From a virus, in IMG/VR virus record IMGVR_UViG_3300035698_012414, positions 1 to 22,411 of that record: a stretch of DNA of 22,411 nucleotides; one strand, 5' to 3'. A program made the position numbers and the translations under genes. Of this stretch, positions 6,379 to 13,764 are shown piece by piece. Every line of letters begins with the position of its first letter. Position 1 is the first letter of the stretch. The notes beneath the pieces are model-generated. The model saw nothing but the letters and a program-made list of their open reading frames with translations. It did not search any database and was not told where the DNA came from.

Positions 6379-7370
6379 GTATTTACGTATCAGATAAATC
6401 ACAAGTAATATTTTCATATGAAAGTGGAACCTACGCTAACAGCAGCGGGGCAGGACAATGGTTTGGTGAGGTTCAAAATCATACTATTGAAGACAACGAA
6501 AATTATATTGGAATAAGAAGTGTAGGTGCAGGAACTAGGAATGTTAATAGTTTTGTACAAACACAAAGAGATCACACTGGAACACTAACATACTATCCAC
6601 AAGATTGGAAGATGCTAGGTTTAGCTATTGGGAGCATGGTCGACGGTGGAGCAGGACCTTTCTCTCACACTTTCGCCGAAACTAATGCAGCAGACGGAAA
6701 CGCTTTTACTAGCGGTACAAGTTGTCCGCCAATGAGTTTAAGCATTGAAGACGTTTATGATGCAGGAACTGCTGGAAGTAACTTTGTAAGAACACTTGCT
6801 GGTTGTGTGGTTGATAGTTATTCATTCAGTGCTACTGAAGGAGAATTAGTATCAGCAGAAGTTGGTTATTTAGCGCAGTCTAACACGTACTCAAGTGGTG
6901 CAAAGACAGCAGTAACACCAGCAACGACAAGACCGTTTATGTGGAGAGATATAAGTGTACATATTCCTAGCGGAACTATACTTAATGAAGTTAAAGATTT
7001 CAACTTTTCAATAAGCAACAATCTAGTTGGACCTCATTATCTCAACGGAAGCAGGGATATTTCAGCACCTATTCCTACTAATAGAGAATATGAAGTTACC
7101 ATAACAGCAAACGCAACAGCTCAATGGGTTAAACCATTGTATGATCAATACTTCCGAGGCGGAAGCACGTTCAATATTATGACACGAGCTGTTGATGTTG
7201 GAGCTGGAGCTGGAAGCAGAGATATGACTCTGTCACTATCAGGGTGTGTGGTAAGTGAGTTCGAAGCTGCTAATCCTAACGAGGGAATTGACGAGTTTAG
7301 CTTGACAATTATGCCTAAGTCTGCTAGTGCAGTAATAAACGACGCAATTACATTATATAATCCGTATTAG
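6375..7370 (+). CDS. Major tail tube protein
   Basis: 331 aa behind AAGGAGG. The sequence is strand-rich with little helix, and the second half contains the usual tube pattern: ILNEVKDFNFSISNNL, GSRDISAPIPTNREYEVTITAN, FNIMTRAVDVGAG, then MTLSLSGCVVSEFEAANP and DEFSLTIMPKS. Long-tailed viruses build the tube from hexameric rings of this protein, stacked on the tape measure. Its place directly before the chaperone and tape measure genes is diagnostic. It is longer than the commonest tube proteins (about 150-250 aa), which suggests an extra surface domain, probably in the N-terminal half. Confidence 0.78.
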   Translation: MSIYVSDKSQVIFSYESGTYANSSGAGQWFGEVQNHTIEDNENYIGIRSVGAGTRNVNSFVQTQRDHTGTLTYYPQDWKMLGLAIGSMVDGGAGPFSHTFAETNAADGNAFTSGTSCPPMSLSIEDVYDAGTAGSNFVRTLAGCVVDSYSFSATEGELVSAEVGYLAQSNTYSSGAKTAVTPATTRPFMWRDISVHIPSGTILNEVKDFNFSISNNLVGPHYLNGSRDISAPIPTNREYEVTITANATAQWVKPLYDQYFRGGSTFNIMTRAVDVGAGAGSRDMTLSLSGCVVSEFEAANPNEGIDEFSLTIMPKSASAVINDAITLYNPY

Positions 7371-7372
7371 AT

Positions 7373-7388
7373 AGGTGGTTTTCCACCT
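7373..7388 (+). promoter_or_regulatory. Hairpin directly after the tail tube gene
   Basis: AGGTGG (7373-7378), TTTT loop (7379-7382), CCACCT (7383-7388): a perfect 6-bp stem, two bases after the tube gene stop, followed by a short pyrimidine run. It is a candidate attenuator or mRNA 3'-end stabiliser, which would let the tube be made in excess over the chaperone and tape measure. There is no long T tract, so full termination is unlikely. Confidence 0.5.
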
Positions 7389-7412
7389 TCTATTACGCAA
7401 TAGGAGAAAAAC

Positions 7413-7793
7413 ATGAGTGAATATTTAAAGAAAGAAGGAACATTGTTTGAAAGGGATGAATCAGGAGAGTTACTTCCTGTAGAGGTTATAGTAGAGTCTT
7501 TAGATAATGCAAAAATACTTGTTAGACCAATACCAAAAGGCAAAATGAATGAACTAGCATTGGCAGCAAAGACAGGTGAAACTTCTAAGAACACTGATGA
7601 TTTGATAATCTTAGAGCATTGTATAGAACCCAAGTATACTGAAGAAGAAATAACCAGGCTTAACCTTAAGATGACTAATGCATTAGCATTGTCAATATAC
7701 GCATTGTCACTGGGACTTGATCAGAAAACAATTGAAGAACAACAAGTAAAGACAGCTGTTGATAATCAGAACGCAGAGTTAAAAAAAAATTAG
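7413..7793 (+). CDS. Tail assembly chaperone, short form (gpG-like)
   Basis: 126 aa behind TAGGAG. Acidic and partly helical: an N-terminal strand region (VEVIVESLDNAKILVRPIPKGKMNEL) is followed by helices ending ALALSIYALSLGLDQ. It lies between tail tube and tape measure, the invariant place of the chaperone. The reading frame ends immediately after a run of nine A, the hallmark of the G/G-T frameshift genes of long-tailed phages. The short form is expected to coat the tape measure protein during tube assembly. Confidence 0.78.
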   Translation: MSEYLKKEGTLFERDESGELLPVEVIVESLDNAKILVRPIPKGKMNELALAAKTGETSKNTDDLIILEHCIEPKYTEEEITRLNLKMTNALALSIYALSLGLDQKTIEEQQVKTAVDNQNAELKKN

Positions 7794-7972
7794 CTAACAA
7801 GCGAATGATCAATTTTCTGCATGATTATGGGTATAATCTGTTTAGTATACCTAAACTGACATATCCAGAAATTAATTATCTGGTTGATGCATACAATGCT
7901 GAACAGAAAGAGAAAGTAAAGGAATCAAACAGACAAGAGAAAAGAAACAAAATGAGGAATAAAACAAGATAA
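7413..7972 (+). CDS. Tail assembly chaperone, -1 frameshift fusion (gpGT-like)
   Basis: Slipping back one base on A9 (7781-7789) leaves the zero frame just before its TAG (7791-7793). Translation then continues through 60 open codons (LANKRMINFLHDYGYNL ... ending RNKTR) to the TAA at 7970-7972, which overlaps the tape measure ATG (TAATG). The fusion would be about 186 aa. The extension contains YPEINYLVDAYN and a very basic tail, like T domains that hold the tape measure. Without the shift, 7794-7971 would hold no gene in an otherwise gapless operon. The mechanism is inferred from the slippery sequence and gene order. Confidence 0.8.
7781..7789 (+). other. Programmed -1 ribosomal frameshift site (A9)
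   Basis: Nine A follow TT, and in the zero frame this reads TTA AAA AAA AAT TAG. A-AAA-AAA fits the X-XXY-YYZ rule in the correct phase, and so does A-AAA-AAT three bases later. It lies at the end of the chaperone short form, where the -1 frame is open for 60 codons. No strong downstream hairpin is obvious. Transcriptional slippage on A9 could give the same product. Confidence 0.8.
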
Positions 7973-9723
7973 TGGTTAATCTAGGAAGTCTAGGCGCTGG
8001 TTTAGCAGGTGGTGCTGCAGTATCGATAATTATAAGAGCTGTTGATGAATTCTCTGGAACTTTTGATAAAGCTGGTAAAGAGATGGCTACTTTCAATGCG
8101 CAAACGCTAGCACTTTCAGGTGCTTTTGCAGCATTAGGAGCAGCTGGTGTTCTAGCGTTTGCTAAAATAACCAAGGAAGCTGGTAAGTTAGAACAATCAC
8201 AAGTAGCATTCACAACATTATTAGGGAATGCTGAACAAGCAACAGAATTTCTTCAAGAGCTAGCAGATTTCGCGGCAAGAACACCATTTACTCTCCCAGG
8301 CGTTGAGAAGGCTGCTAGACAATTATTAGCAGTTGGTTTTGAAGCAAGAGAAGTTAAACCCTTACTGAAAAGCGTGGGTGATGTTGCTTCAGGTTTAGGC
8401 CTGGGTGAAGAGGGGTTACAAAGATTAATATTAAATCTCGGACAAGTAAGAAATCAAGCTAAACTCACAGGAAGAGAACTAAGAGATTTTAGTGTTGCTG
8501 GTGTTCCAATGCTTGACGTGCTAGCACAAAATCTTGGCAAGACCACAAAAGAAATCCAAGGAATGGTTACAGCAGGGCAAATAACTTCTAAACACGTTAT
8601 CAAAGCATTCGAATCAATGTCATCAGAAGGCGGAAAGTTTTTTAATCTCATGGAAAAGCAATCAAAAACACTCGACGGTCAGTTATCAAACCTTAATGAT
8701 TCATTTATCCAACTATCAAGAGAACTTGGTCAGGTACTACTACCAGTAATCAAAGGCGTAGTTTCGGGAATATCAACAGCTATAGAACTATTTAGGGAAA
8801 TGCCAGGTCCTTTGAAAACTTTAGTTGTTGGAATAGGAGCACTAGCTGTTGCGTTATCATTCGGGTTCGCAGGATTTTTAGCTTGGCAGGTTATCGTTCC
8901 GCCATTGATGCTGAGCTTGGGCGGCTTATCATTACAAGTAGGAATATTTACTTTAGCAGTTAGAGGATTATTAGCTACTGTTGCTCCATTCGCTTTAATA
9001 TTTACCGGTATTGCTTTGGCGATTATGAAATTACAAGACTCAATGCCTGAAACTACTAATGCACTTGGCTCTTTAGATTCAGGAATGAATAATTTTACAG
9101 GCACTACTCTGGTAGGCCTTAAGACAGGAATGGAGGATGTCAATAACGAATTTGATGAGCTCATGAGTAACATGACAAACCTTTCTGACTTTTTACTCCC
9201 TGGTGAAGGAGCAGCACGGCAAGAGATCCTGGACTTAGAAAAACAAATAAATGATGAGAAAAAGAAGATAAGTAAGGATCTTACAAATACTGAAATAGGA
9301 AATATCAATGCTAGGATTAAATTTCTGGAAGGTAGTCTTGCTACGAAAAAGGAAGACTTACAAACTGATTTCTTAAACGAGAAAAAGCATATTGAGGATA
9401 CAATAAAATTATATGGTATGTATGGTAACAAAGTCACAGATGTAATGCAAGATGTTATTGACAAGATAAGAGAAGGGACAGACGCAATAAAGCTTCAAGC
9501 TGGAGCTTTACAAAAGATATTCCGGGGATTCGCTCCTCTAGAAAACAGGCCTGCTCCAACTTTTGATCCTAAATTCGCTCCTCCTATATCACAACCTGGG
9601 TTTCCTAACCAAGGTTCAACCAGCACGTTTATTTTTAATGGAGACATTTTCGGAACTGATCCTGACGAACTGACAGAGGCAATGCAAGAAAAGCTAAGTC
9701 TTATGATCAGGAGCGGTGGATAA
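7972..9723 (+). CDS. Tape measure protein
   Basis: 583 aa. Residues ~70-240 carry the conserved tape measure N-terminal domain: EQSQVAFTTLLGNAEQATEF, LADFAARTPFTLPGVEKAARQLLAVGF, LGQVRNQAKLTGRELRDFSVAGVPML. A strongly hydrophobic region at ~282-352 should span a membrane several times and may help DNA entry. Charged coiled coil lies at ~410-480, and the C-terminus is Pro-rich. The protein sets tail length; at ~0.15 nm per residue, 583 residues suggests a tail of about 85-90 nm (inference). It is short for the family. No lysozyme or peptidase domain is visible. The start overlaps the chaperone fusion stop. Confidence 0.9.
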   Translation: MVNLGSLGAGLAGGAAVSIIIRAVDEFSGTFDKAGKEMATFNAQTLALSGAFAALGAAGVLAFAKITKEAGKLEQSQVAFTTLLGNAEQATEFLQELADFAARTPFTLPGVEKAARQLLAVGFEAREVKPLLKSVGDVASGLGLGEEGLQRLILNLGQVRNQAKLTGRELRDFSVAGVPMLDVLAQNLGKTTKEIQGMVTAGQITSKHVIKAFESMSSEGGKFFNLMEKQSKTLDGQLSNLNDSFIQLSRELGQVLLPVIKGVVSGISTAIELFREMPGPLKTLVVGIGALAVALSFGFAGFLAWQVIVPPLMLSLGGLSLQVGIFTLAVRGLLATVAPFALIFTGIALAIMKLQDSMPETTNALGSLDSGMNNFTGTTLVGLKTGMEDVNNEFDELMSNMTNLSDFLLPGEGAARQEILDLEKQINDEKKKISKDLTNTEIGNINARIKFLEGSLATKKEDLQTDFLNEKKHIEDTIKLYGMYGNKVTDVMQDVIDKIREGTDAIKLQAGALQKIFRGFAPLENRPAPTFDPKFAPPISQPGFPNQGSTSTFIFNGDIFGTDPDELTEAMQEKLSLMIRSGG

Positions 9724-11259
9724 ATGGTAATATACACTAAAGCAACCATTGCAGGAACTGACTACAGAGATATTGAACAGATCGAGGTTAACAAGGACAT
9801 CAGCGCTAATAATACTAGTGGAAGTTTTAAATTCACGTTTCGTAACGATATAGGAATCAACAAAGATAATTTCACCACTGGTGATGACGTACAAATATTT
9901 GCTGACTCAGGAACCAATCCACCAACTACTAAACTCTTTCGAGGAGTTATTAGTAGTGTTCAATTCAAAGGAAAAAGCACTAATGAAAAGCTTTTAGTTC
10001 AAGGTCGGGATTACACTTCAGTATTTCAAGACGTTAGTGTCAGTCCTGTAGTTTATAACAACACAGAAGTTAGTGCAATAGTTACTGACTTGATTGCAAA
10101 TCATGCGTCTGATATCACTGTTTCCAATGTTCAAGTAACCACAACAACCCTAGGACATATCCGTTTTAATCATCTTAATTTATACGATGCTTTAACAGAA
10201 CTTGCTGATCGTGTGGAATATTATTTTTTTGTTGATACCGATCTTGACTTGCACTTTGCCCCGAAAGGAACTGTGAGTAGTGGATTAACTTTTGATAGCG
10301 ATAACACAACCAGTAGTAACTTTAAGACTACTGATAGAGAATTGTTTAATGAAATTTGGGTTTATGGTGACAGAACTCTCCACGGTAGAAAAGAAACATT
10401 CACCGGTGATGCTGCTGGAAGTGTTTTTCAATTGACCAGCAGTCCTCATAATACAGAAGTATCGGTTGATGGAACAGTGCAGAAAGGTGGGGTGTTCGAA
10501 CTAAATCTTACTACTAGCGGAACACAGTACTTAGTTGATTATGATCAGAGAAATATTATTTTTGTTAGTGGTACTGATGCTGGTGATCATACTCCTGGTG
10601 TAGGTGTTGACAATATAGTAATTAATTATGATCGTTTAACTCCTATCGTGAAACTTGCTGAGGATGACGCGAGTATTGGCACACATGGAAGAAAGTCTAA
10701 AATAATAACTGATAAAAGTATTACGCAAGCATCTCAAGCACGTGATGTTGCGATTAACACTCTTGCCAGATTCAAGGATCCTAGAACTGAGGGAACTGTG
10801 CAACTAAATGGTGTTCTTGTATTGACTCCTGGAGAGTCGGCTATTGTAAACTTTCCTTACGAGGGAATAAATAACGAAACACAATCCATCATTGAAGCCT
10901 CATACACGTTTAACAAGATTAATAATCAAAAAGAGACAGTGGCTAGAGTTCGGCTTAATGAAAGAATAGGAAACCTTACAGACACAGTTAAAAAGATCAT
11001 ACTGGACATTAAAAAGATCCAAGCATCAGACGCTCAAGAAACAGATATTATTACTAGACTCAAAAGTAGTACTGCCACATCTAGCGTTAAAGCTTCTTTA
11101 TGGTCTGTGACTACTAGAACTATTGACAACACATTTATATTTGGACACCCGACTAATGGAAAGATAGGAAGTCCTGTTGTGGGTGTTGGCGGTGGTCAGG
11201 TTGTTATTGGAGATGCAAGAAGTGCCCAAACAATCAACATTAGCGGGGTTGAGTTATGA
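9724..11259 (+). CDS. Tail hub / baseplate hub protein (gp27/gpD-like)
   Basis: 511 aa, starting directly after the tape measure stop. The N-terminal ~230 residues show the hub pattern: strands with GSFKFTFRND, GDDVQIFADSG, KLFRGVISSVQFKGKSTNEKLLVQGRDYTSVFQDV, then ALTELADRVEYYFFVDTDLDLHF. The last is the typical second barrel of gp27/late-control-gpD-like hubs. An inserted strand-rich domain (~250-310) and a long helix (LTDTVKKIILDIKKIQASDAQ, ~425-445) precede a Gly-rich C-terminus. In this position the protein would cap the tip of the tail and bind the fibres. No endopeptidase domain is recognised. Confidence 0.72.
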   Translation: MVIYTKATIAGTDYRDIEQIEVNKDISANNTSGSFKFTFRNDIGINKDNFTTGDDVQIFADSGTNPPTTKLFRGVISSVQFKGKSTNEKLLVQGRDYTSVFQDVSVSPVVYNNTEVSAIVTDLIANHASDITVSNVQVTTTTLGHIRFNHLNLYDALTELADRVEYYFFVDTDLDLHFAPKGTVSSGLTFDSDNTTSSNFKTTDRELFNEIWVYGDRTLHGRKETFTGDAAGSVFQLTSSPHNTEVSVDGTVQKGGVFELNLTTSGTQYLVDYDQRNIIFVSGTDAGDHTPGVGVDNIVINYDRLTPIVKLAEDDASIGTHGRKSKIITDKSITQASQARDVAINTLARFKDPRTEGTVQLNGVLVLTPGESAIVNFPYEGINNETQSIIEASYTFNKINNQKETVARVRLNERIGNLTDTVKKIILDIKKIQASDAQETDIITRLKSSTATSSVKASLWSVTTRTIDNTFIFGHPTNGKIGSPVVGVGGGQVVIGDARSAQTINISGVEL

Positions 11260-11408
11260 CTCTTAAGAAAGATTTTGTTCCTAAGAAACGGTTTAATGAT
11301 TGGGCTTGGGAACTACAAAAAAGGTGGAGTGCATTGTCTAGCACGCAAAAGAGAAGTACCGAACCTGTTGATATACTAAATAATATAATAAGGGAGGATT
11401 TAGAGTAA
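11256..11408 (+). CDS. 50-aa protein of the tail module
   Basis: The ATG at 11256 overlaps the hub stop (ATGA) and the TAA at 11406-11408 overlaps the next ATG (TAATG), so it fits the operon without a gap. The product is basic and Trp-rich near the start (MTLKKDFVPKKRFNDWAWEL), with a helical acidic end (VDILNNIIREDLE). Its 3' end includes the GGGAGG of the next gene. No family is recognised. Exact coupling on both sides is the main evidence that it is real. Confidence 0.7.
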   Translation: MTLKKDFVPKKRFNDWAWELQKRWSALSSTQKRSTEPVDILNNIIREDLE

Positions 11409-11764
11409 TGGTAATGACAGAAGCAGGGAAGAGCGGTCTTGCATTATTAATGGCTGATGGTTCTGCTGTTCCGCGGTATTGTGGAACAGGAACGGGAAGC
11501 GGAACTGCATTAAACACCAACAATGACTTGGTGGCAGAAGCAGGATCAAGAGCTGATTATAGCGATAGAGATGCAACCATACAAAAACAAGTAACTTGGA
11601 CGTATGATTTTAATAGCATACAAATGAGTGGGCTTGATCTTACAGAGTTTGGACAATACTCAGGATCGTTGACAGGTAGTGTATTCATGAGAGAATCATT
11701 CCCAGCAATAGAGTTTGACGGAACCAATGAATTACAAGTTCAAATTACACTAAAACACACATAA
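11408..11764 (+). CDS. Tail tip / baseplate-like structural protein
   Basis: 118 aa behind GGGAGG. The second half has a pattern seen in short tail-associated proteins: KQVTWTYDFNSIQMSGLDLTEFGQYSG, GSVFMRESFPAIEFDGTNELQVQITLKHT. I know this as a recurrent phage virion pattern but cannot attach a family name. It is beta-rich with no membrane segment. Its position between hub and fibre-like gene supports a role in the tail tip. Confidence 0.5.
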   Translation: MVMTEAGKSGLALLMADGSAVPRYCGTGTGSGTALNTNNDLVAEAGSRADYSDRDATIQKQVTWTYDFNSIQMSGLDLTEFGQYSGSLTGSVFMRESFPAIEFDGTNELQVQITLKHT

Positions 11765-11777
11765 TGGAGGACATTAA

Positions 11778-12413
11778 ATGACAACTTTAAACGAAAAATA
11801 TGATGACGGATTCTATCTCCCTGTGGGCGTTAGTGGAGCAAACGCAGGGGCTAGTGGGATTAATGACATCACACAACAAATAAATCTTAATACTCAAGAC
11901 TTAATAGACGGAACTGGAACCACACCAGGAATTGGTTTAAGAATTGCACAGTGGAGAGTACCTGGGGAGTTTATAACAGCCTCAGCAACATTCGCGACAT
12001 TGGGGAGTACTTATCTTAGCCCAAACAGTACAAATAATATTCTTGTTGGAATGAACGTTGACACAAACATCAAAATTGATGTTGCTAATGAAGGAACCAT
12101 CAAGTTCAGAATTATTCCCTCACAAGCAGGACTGGCTACATACGAAACACTTATTGGTAATGCCCAAGGAGGAGTAATTAATCAAACATCCAGTGGTACT
12201 AGTTACAATCAGAAAGTCGCAGGATATGCTATCACAAATACGTTTAATACTGCTGATGCTGCTGAAGGGTTATACCAAGCACAAATGGGTGCTGGTAGTT
12301 ACCAAATTCAATTCCAAGGAATTATTGGTGGTGGCGGGTCAATATTCATGAGCGGGACAAGTGTTGACATATATTATATGGATAATGCAATTAGCGGAGC
12401 AGTGTTGAGTTAA
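11778..12413 (+). CDS. Tail fibre-like protein
   Basis: 211 aa behind ATGGAGG. A Gly-rich N-terminus (VGVSGANAGASGINDITQQIN) precedes strands arranged like a jelly-roll head: FATLGSTYLSP, ILVGMNVDTNIKIDV, GTIKFRIIPSQAG, YQIQFQGIIGGGGSIFMSG. Small receptor-binding or fibre-tip domains of tailed viruses have this look. No collagen repeats or esterase motifs are seen. It is the last beta-rich virion candidate before the membrane proteins, the usual place of the fibre. The host receptor is unknown. Confidence 0.5.
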   Translation: MTTLNEKYDDGFYLPVGVSGANAGASGINDITQQINLNTQDLIDGTGTTPGIGLRIAQWRVPGEFITASATFATLGSTYLSPNSTNNILVGMNVDTNIKIDVANEGTIKFRIIPSQAGLATYETLIGNAQGGVINQTSSGTSYNQKVAGYAITNTFNTADAAEGLYQAQMGAGSYQIQFQGIIGGGGSIFMSGTSVDIYYMDNAISGAVLS

Positions 12414-12766
12414 TGGATAAATCAAGTAGTATTATGACAACAAGTAGCGATGACGTAAAAATAATGTTTGAACGATTACACGAAGTTACCACACACTTGA
12501 CAGAGATCAAGGTTGACACTGCAGATATTAAGCGACACTTGAAAGACTTAAATGGAAGTGTTGCAAGACACGAAAAACAGTTTAACAAAACTGATAATGA
12601 ACTTCGGGAAATAGAACAAGACTTACGAGCTCTTGATAATACTATTTCTGAGAAGACTACTATACCAATAAAAAAATTGGTGTTTTATTTAATAACTGGC
12701 GGAGGAAGTGCGGGAGTCGCGACTGGCGGTATCTTATACGTTCTCTTAAAGTTTGTAGGAATATAA
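12413..12766 (+). CDS. XhlA-like coiled-coil protein with C-terminal membrane anchor
   Basis: 117 aa. Residues ~12-80 form an amphipathic coiled coil (VKIMFERLHEVTTHLTEIKV, HEKQFNKTDNELREIEQDL), followed by IPIKKLVFYLITGGGSAG and a hydrophobic C-terminal segment (~89-115). The layout, coiled coil plus one C-terminal transmembrane helix, is that of XhlA-type proteins, which act with a small holin in phage lysis. It is paired here with a holin-like gene. The start overlaps the fibre stop (TAATG). A role in lysis is inferred. Confidence 0.6.
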   Translation: MDKSSSIMTTSSDDVKIMFERLHEVTTHLTEIKVDTADIKRHLKDLNGSVARHEKQFNKTDNELREIEQDLRALDNTISEKTTIPIKKLVFYLITGGGSAGVATGGILYVLLKFVGI

Positions 12767-12785
12767 TAATTGGAGGAAAATTAAT

Positions 12786-13049
12786 ATGTTAATAGAAGCA
12801 ATAAGCATTGCTGGAGCAGGATTTTTTCGTGCTTTCAGTGGATGGTTAGAAAATAGTTTACAGGATGGGAAAATCCAAACTGTTGAATGGGTTAAACTTG
12901 GAGAGACAGCAATCAGATTTACTGTAATAGGAGCTGGTGTATATTTTGGTACCGACCTTGAACCAGTTGCTGCGGGTGCTGTAACCTTACTTGCTAGTTT
13001 AGTTTATGACAAATTGAACAAAACAAGCCAAACAAAGAAGAAACGATAA
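12786..13049 (+). CDS. Holin-like small membrane protein
   Basis: 87 aa behind TTGGAGG. Two hydrophobic segments (~2-18 and ~48-76) flank a polar, Trp-containing stretch (SGWLENSLQDGKIQTVEWVK), and the C-terminus is strongly basic (NKTSQTKKKR). Small size, two possible membrane passes and a basic tail are standard for holins, which form membrane holes at the end of infection. It follows the XhlA-like gene and ends the tail/lysis operon. No endolysin gene follows, as expected for a host without peptidoglycan. Confidence 0.55.
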   Translation: MLIEAISIAGAGFFRAFSGWLENSLQDGKIQTVEWVKLGETAIRFTVIGAGVYFGTDLEPVAAGAVTLLASLVYDKLNKTSQTKKKR

Positions 13050-13058
13050 AATAATAAA

Positions 13059-13068
13059 CTTTATATAC
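13059..13068 (+). promoter_or_regulatory. TATA box of the acidic membrane protein gene
   Basis: CTTTATATAC preceded by AATAAA (BRE-like), with an expected start near 13090, about 60 bases before the gene ATG at 13152. It lacks the 20-base upstream element of the head and tail promoters, so it may be controlled differently. TGGGT (13090-13094) and ACCCA (13099-13103) can form a small hairpin at the transcript's 5' end. Confidence 0.65.
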
Positions 13069-13151
13069 GCATAAAGCATTATTATTGGATGGGTTTATAC
13101 CCAATGATTTGCCAAAAAATCAAAACAATATTAAAGGAGGATTGATTAATT

Positions 13152-13700
13152 ATGGCTAACGAAAAAACCAATGTTTACTTATTTGTAGCATTGTTCGCGG
13201 TAGGACTATTACTTGGTGGACTTGTGGGTGCAACAGCATTCTCAACTGTAGAAACAGAAGTTAAAACAGTAGAAGTTACTAAGGAAGTAGCAGTACCAGG
13301 ACCAGTGGAATTTGTAGACAAACCAGTACTTACTGAAGCAGTGAGTGTAAACGATGAGACCTATGGGGCTCAAGACGTGGAAGACTTACTTGATGAACTC
13401 GCAGGACGAGGAGATTCAGAAGGACTTGAATCATTATCAGCAATCAGAGATCGTGTAGAAGATGAAGCTAGAGACGAACTCTACGACAACTACGACACTT
13501 GCGATGGTGAAGACTATGACGAAGACGAAATGGATATTGACTTTGAAGACGACTACTCATTAGTGGTTAGTGACAACGGAGACTTAGAATTTAGTTTAAG
13601 TGGTGATGTTGATTATGACGACGAATGTGCAGCAGACTTTACTGTTGATTCAGACTACGACAAGTCAAGAGACGACATTGACGTGAGTGTTGATTTTTAA
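13152..13700 (+). CDS. Highly acidic membrane-anchored protein
   Basis: 182 aa behind AAAGGAGG. Residues ~7-30 form one membrane helix or signal anchor (YLFVALFAVGLLLGGLVG). A stalk rich in Val, Thr, Glu and Pro (~32-62) follows, then an extremely Asp/Glu-rich domain from ~65 to the end. The last ~70 residues alternate as strands (YSLVVSDNGDLEFSLSGDVD). Cys117 and Cys159 could form a disulphide outside the cell. No family is recognised. It has its own TATA box and terminator, which points to separately timed, perhaps strong expression. Surface shielding, cation binding or superinfection exclusion are guesses. Confidence 0.7.
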   Translation: MANEKTNVYLFVALFAVGLLLGGLVGATAFSTVETEVKTVEVTKEVAVPGPVEFVDKPVLTEAVSVNDETYGAQDVEDLLDELAGRGDSEGLESLSAIRDRVEDEARDELYDNYDTCDGEDYDEDEMDIDFEDDYSLVVSDNGDLEFSLSGDVDYDDECAADFTVDSDYDKSRDDIDVSVDF

Positions 13701-13701
13701 A

Positions 13702-13737
13702 TCACACTTAAACCCTTTGTTTTCCTGTGATGGGTTA
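13702..13737 (+). other. Possible H-type pseudoknot in the 3' untranslated region
   Basis: TCACA (13702-13706) can pair with TGTGA (13727-13731), and AACCC (13711-13715) with GGGTT (13733-13737). The two helices interleave, as in an H-type pseudoknot, directly after the stop codon. GGGTT can instead pair with AACCC at 13739-13743, which would compete with the terminator stem. All helices are only 5 bp, so this is suggestive only. Confidence 0.3.
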
Positions 13738-13756
13738 AACCCCGTCACGGGTTTTT
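13738..13756 (+). terminator. Stem-loop terminator at the end of the right-going genes
   Basis: AAACCCG (13738-13744), loop TCA (13745-13747), CGGGTTT (13748-13754), continuing into TTTTT-AATTTT. A 7-bp GC-containing stem with a T tract suits termination of the plus-strand transcript between convergent operons. On the minus strand the same stem is followed by only a short T run, so it should work mainly rightward. Confidence 0.7.
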
Positions 13757-13764
13757 AATTTTAT

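Noticed and set aside
7805-7972. Independent 55-codon gene starting at ATG 7805
   Set aside because: No SD before it; the A9 slippery site and gene order explain the frame better as a frameshift extension.
8730-9464. 244-aa minus-strand ORF opposite the tape measure gene
   Set aside because: Antisense to a clear tape measure protein, no SD, low-complexity Ser/Phe-rich product.
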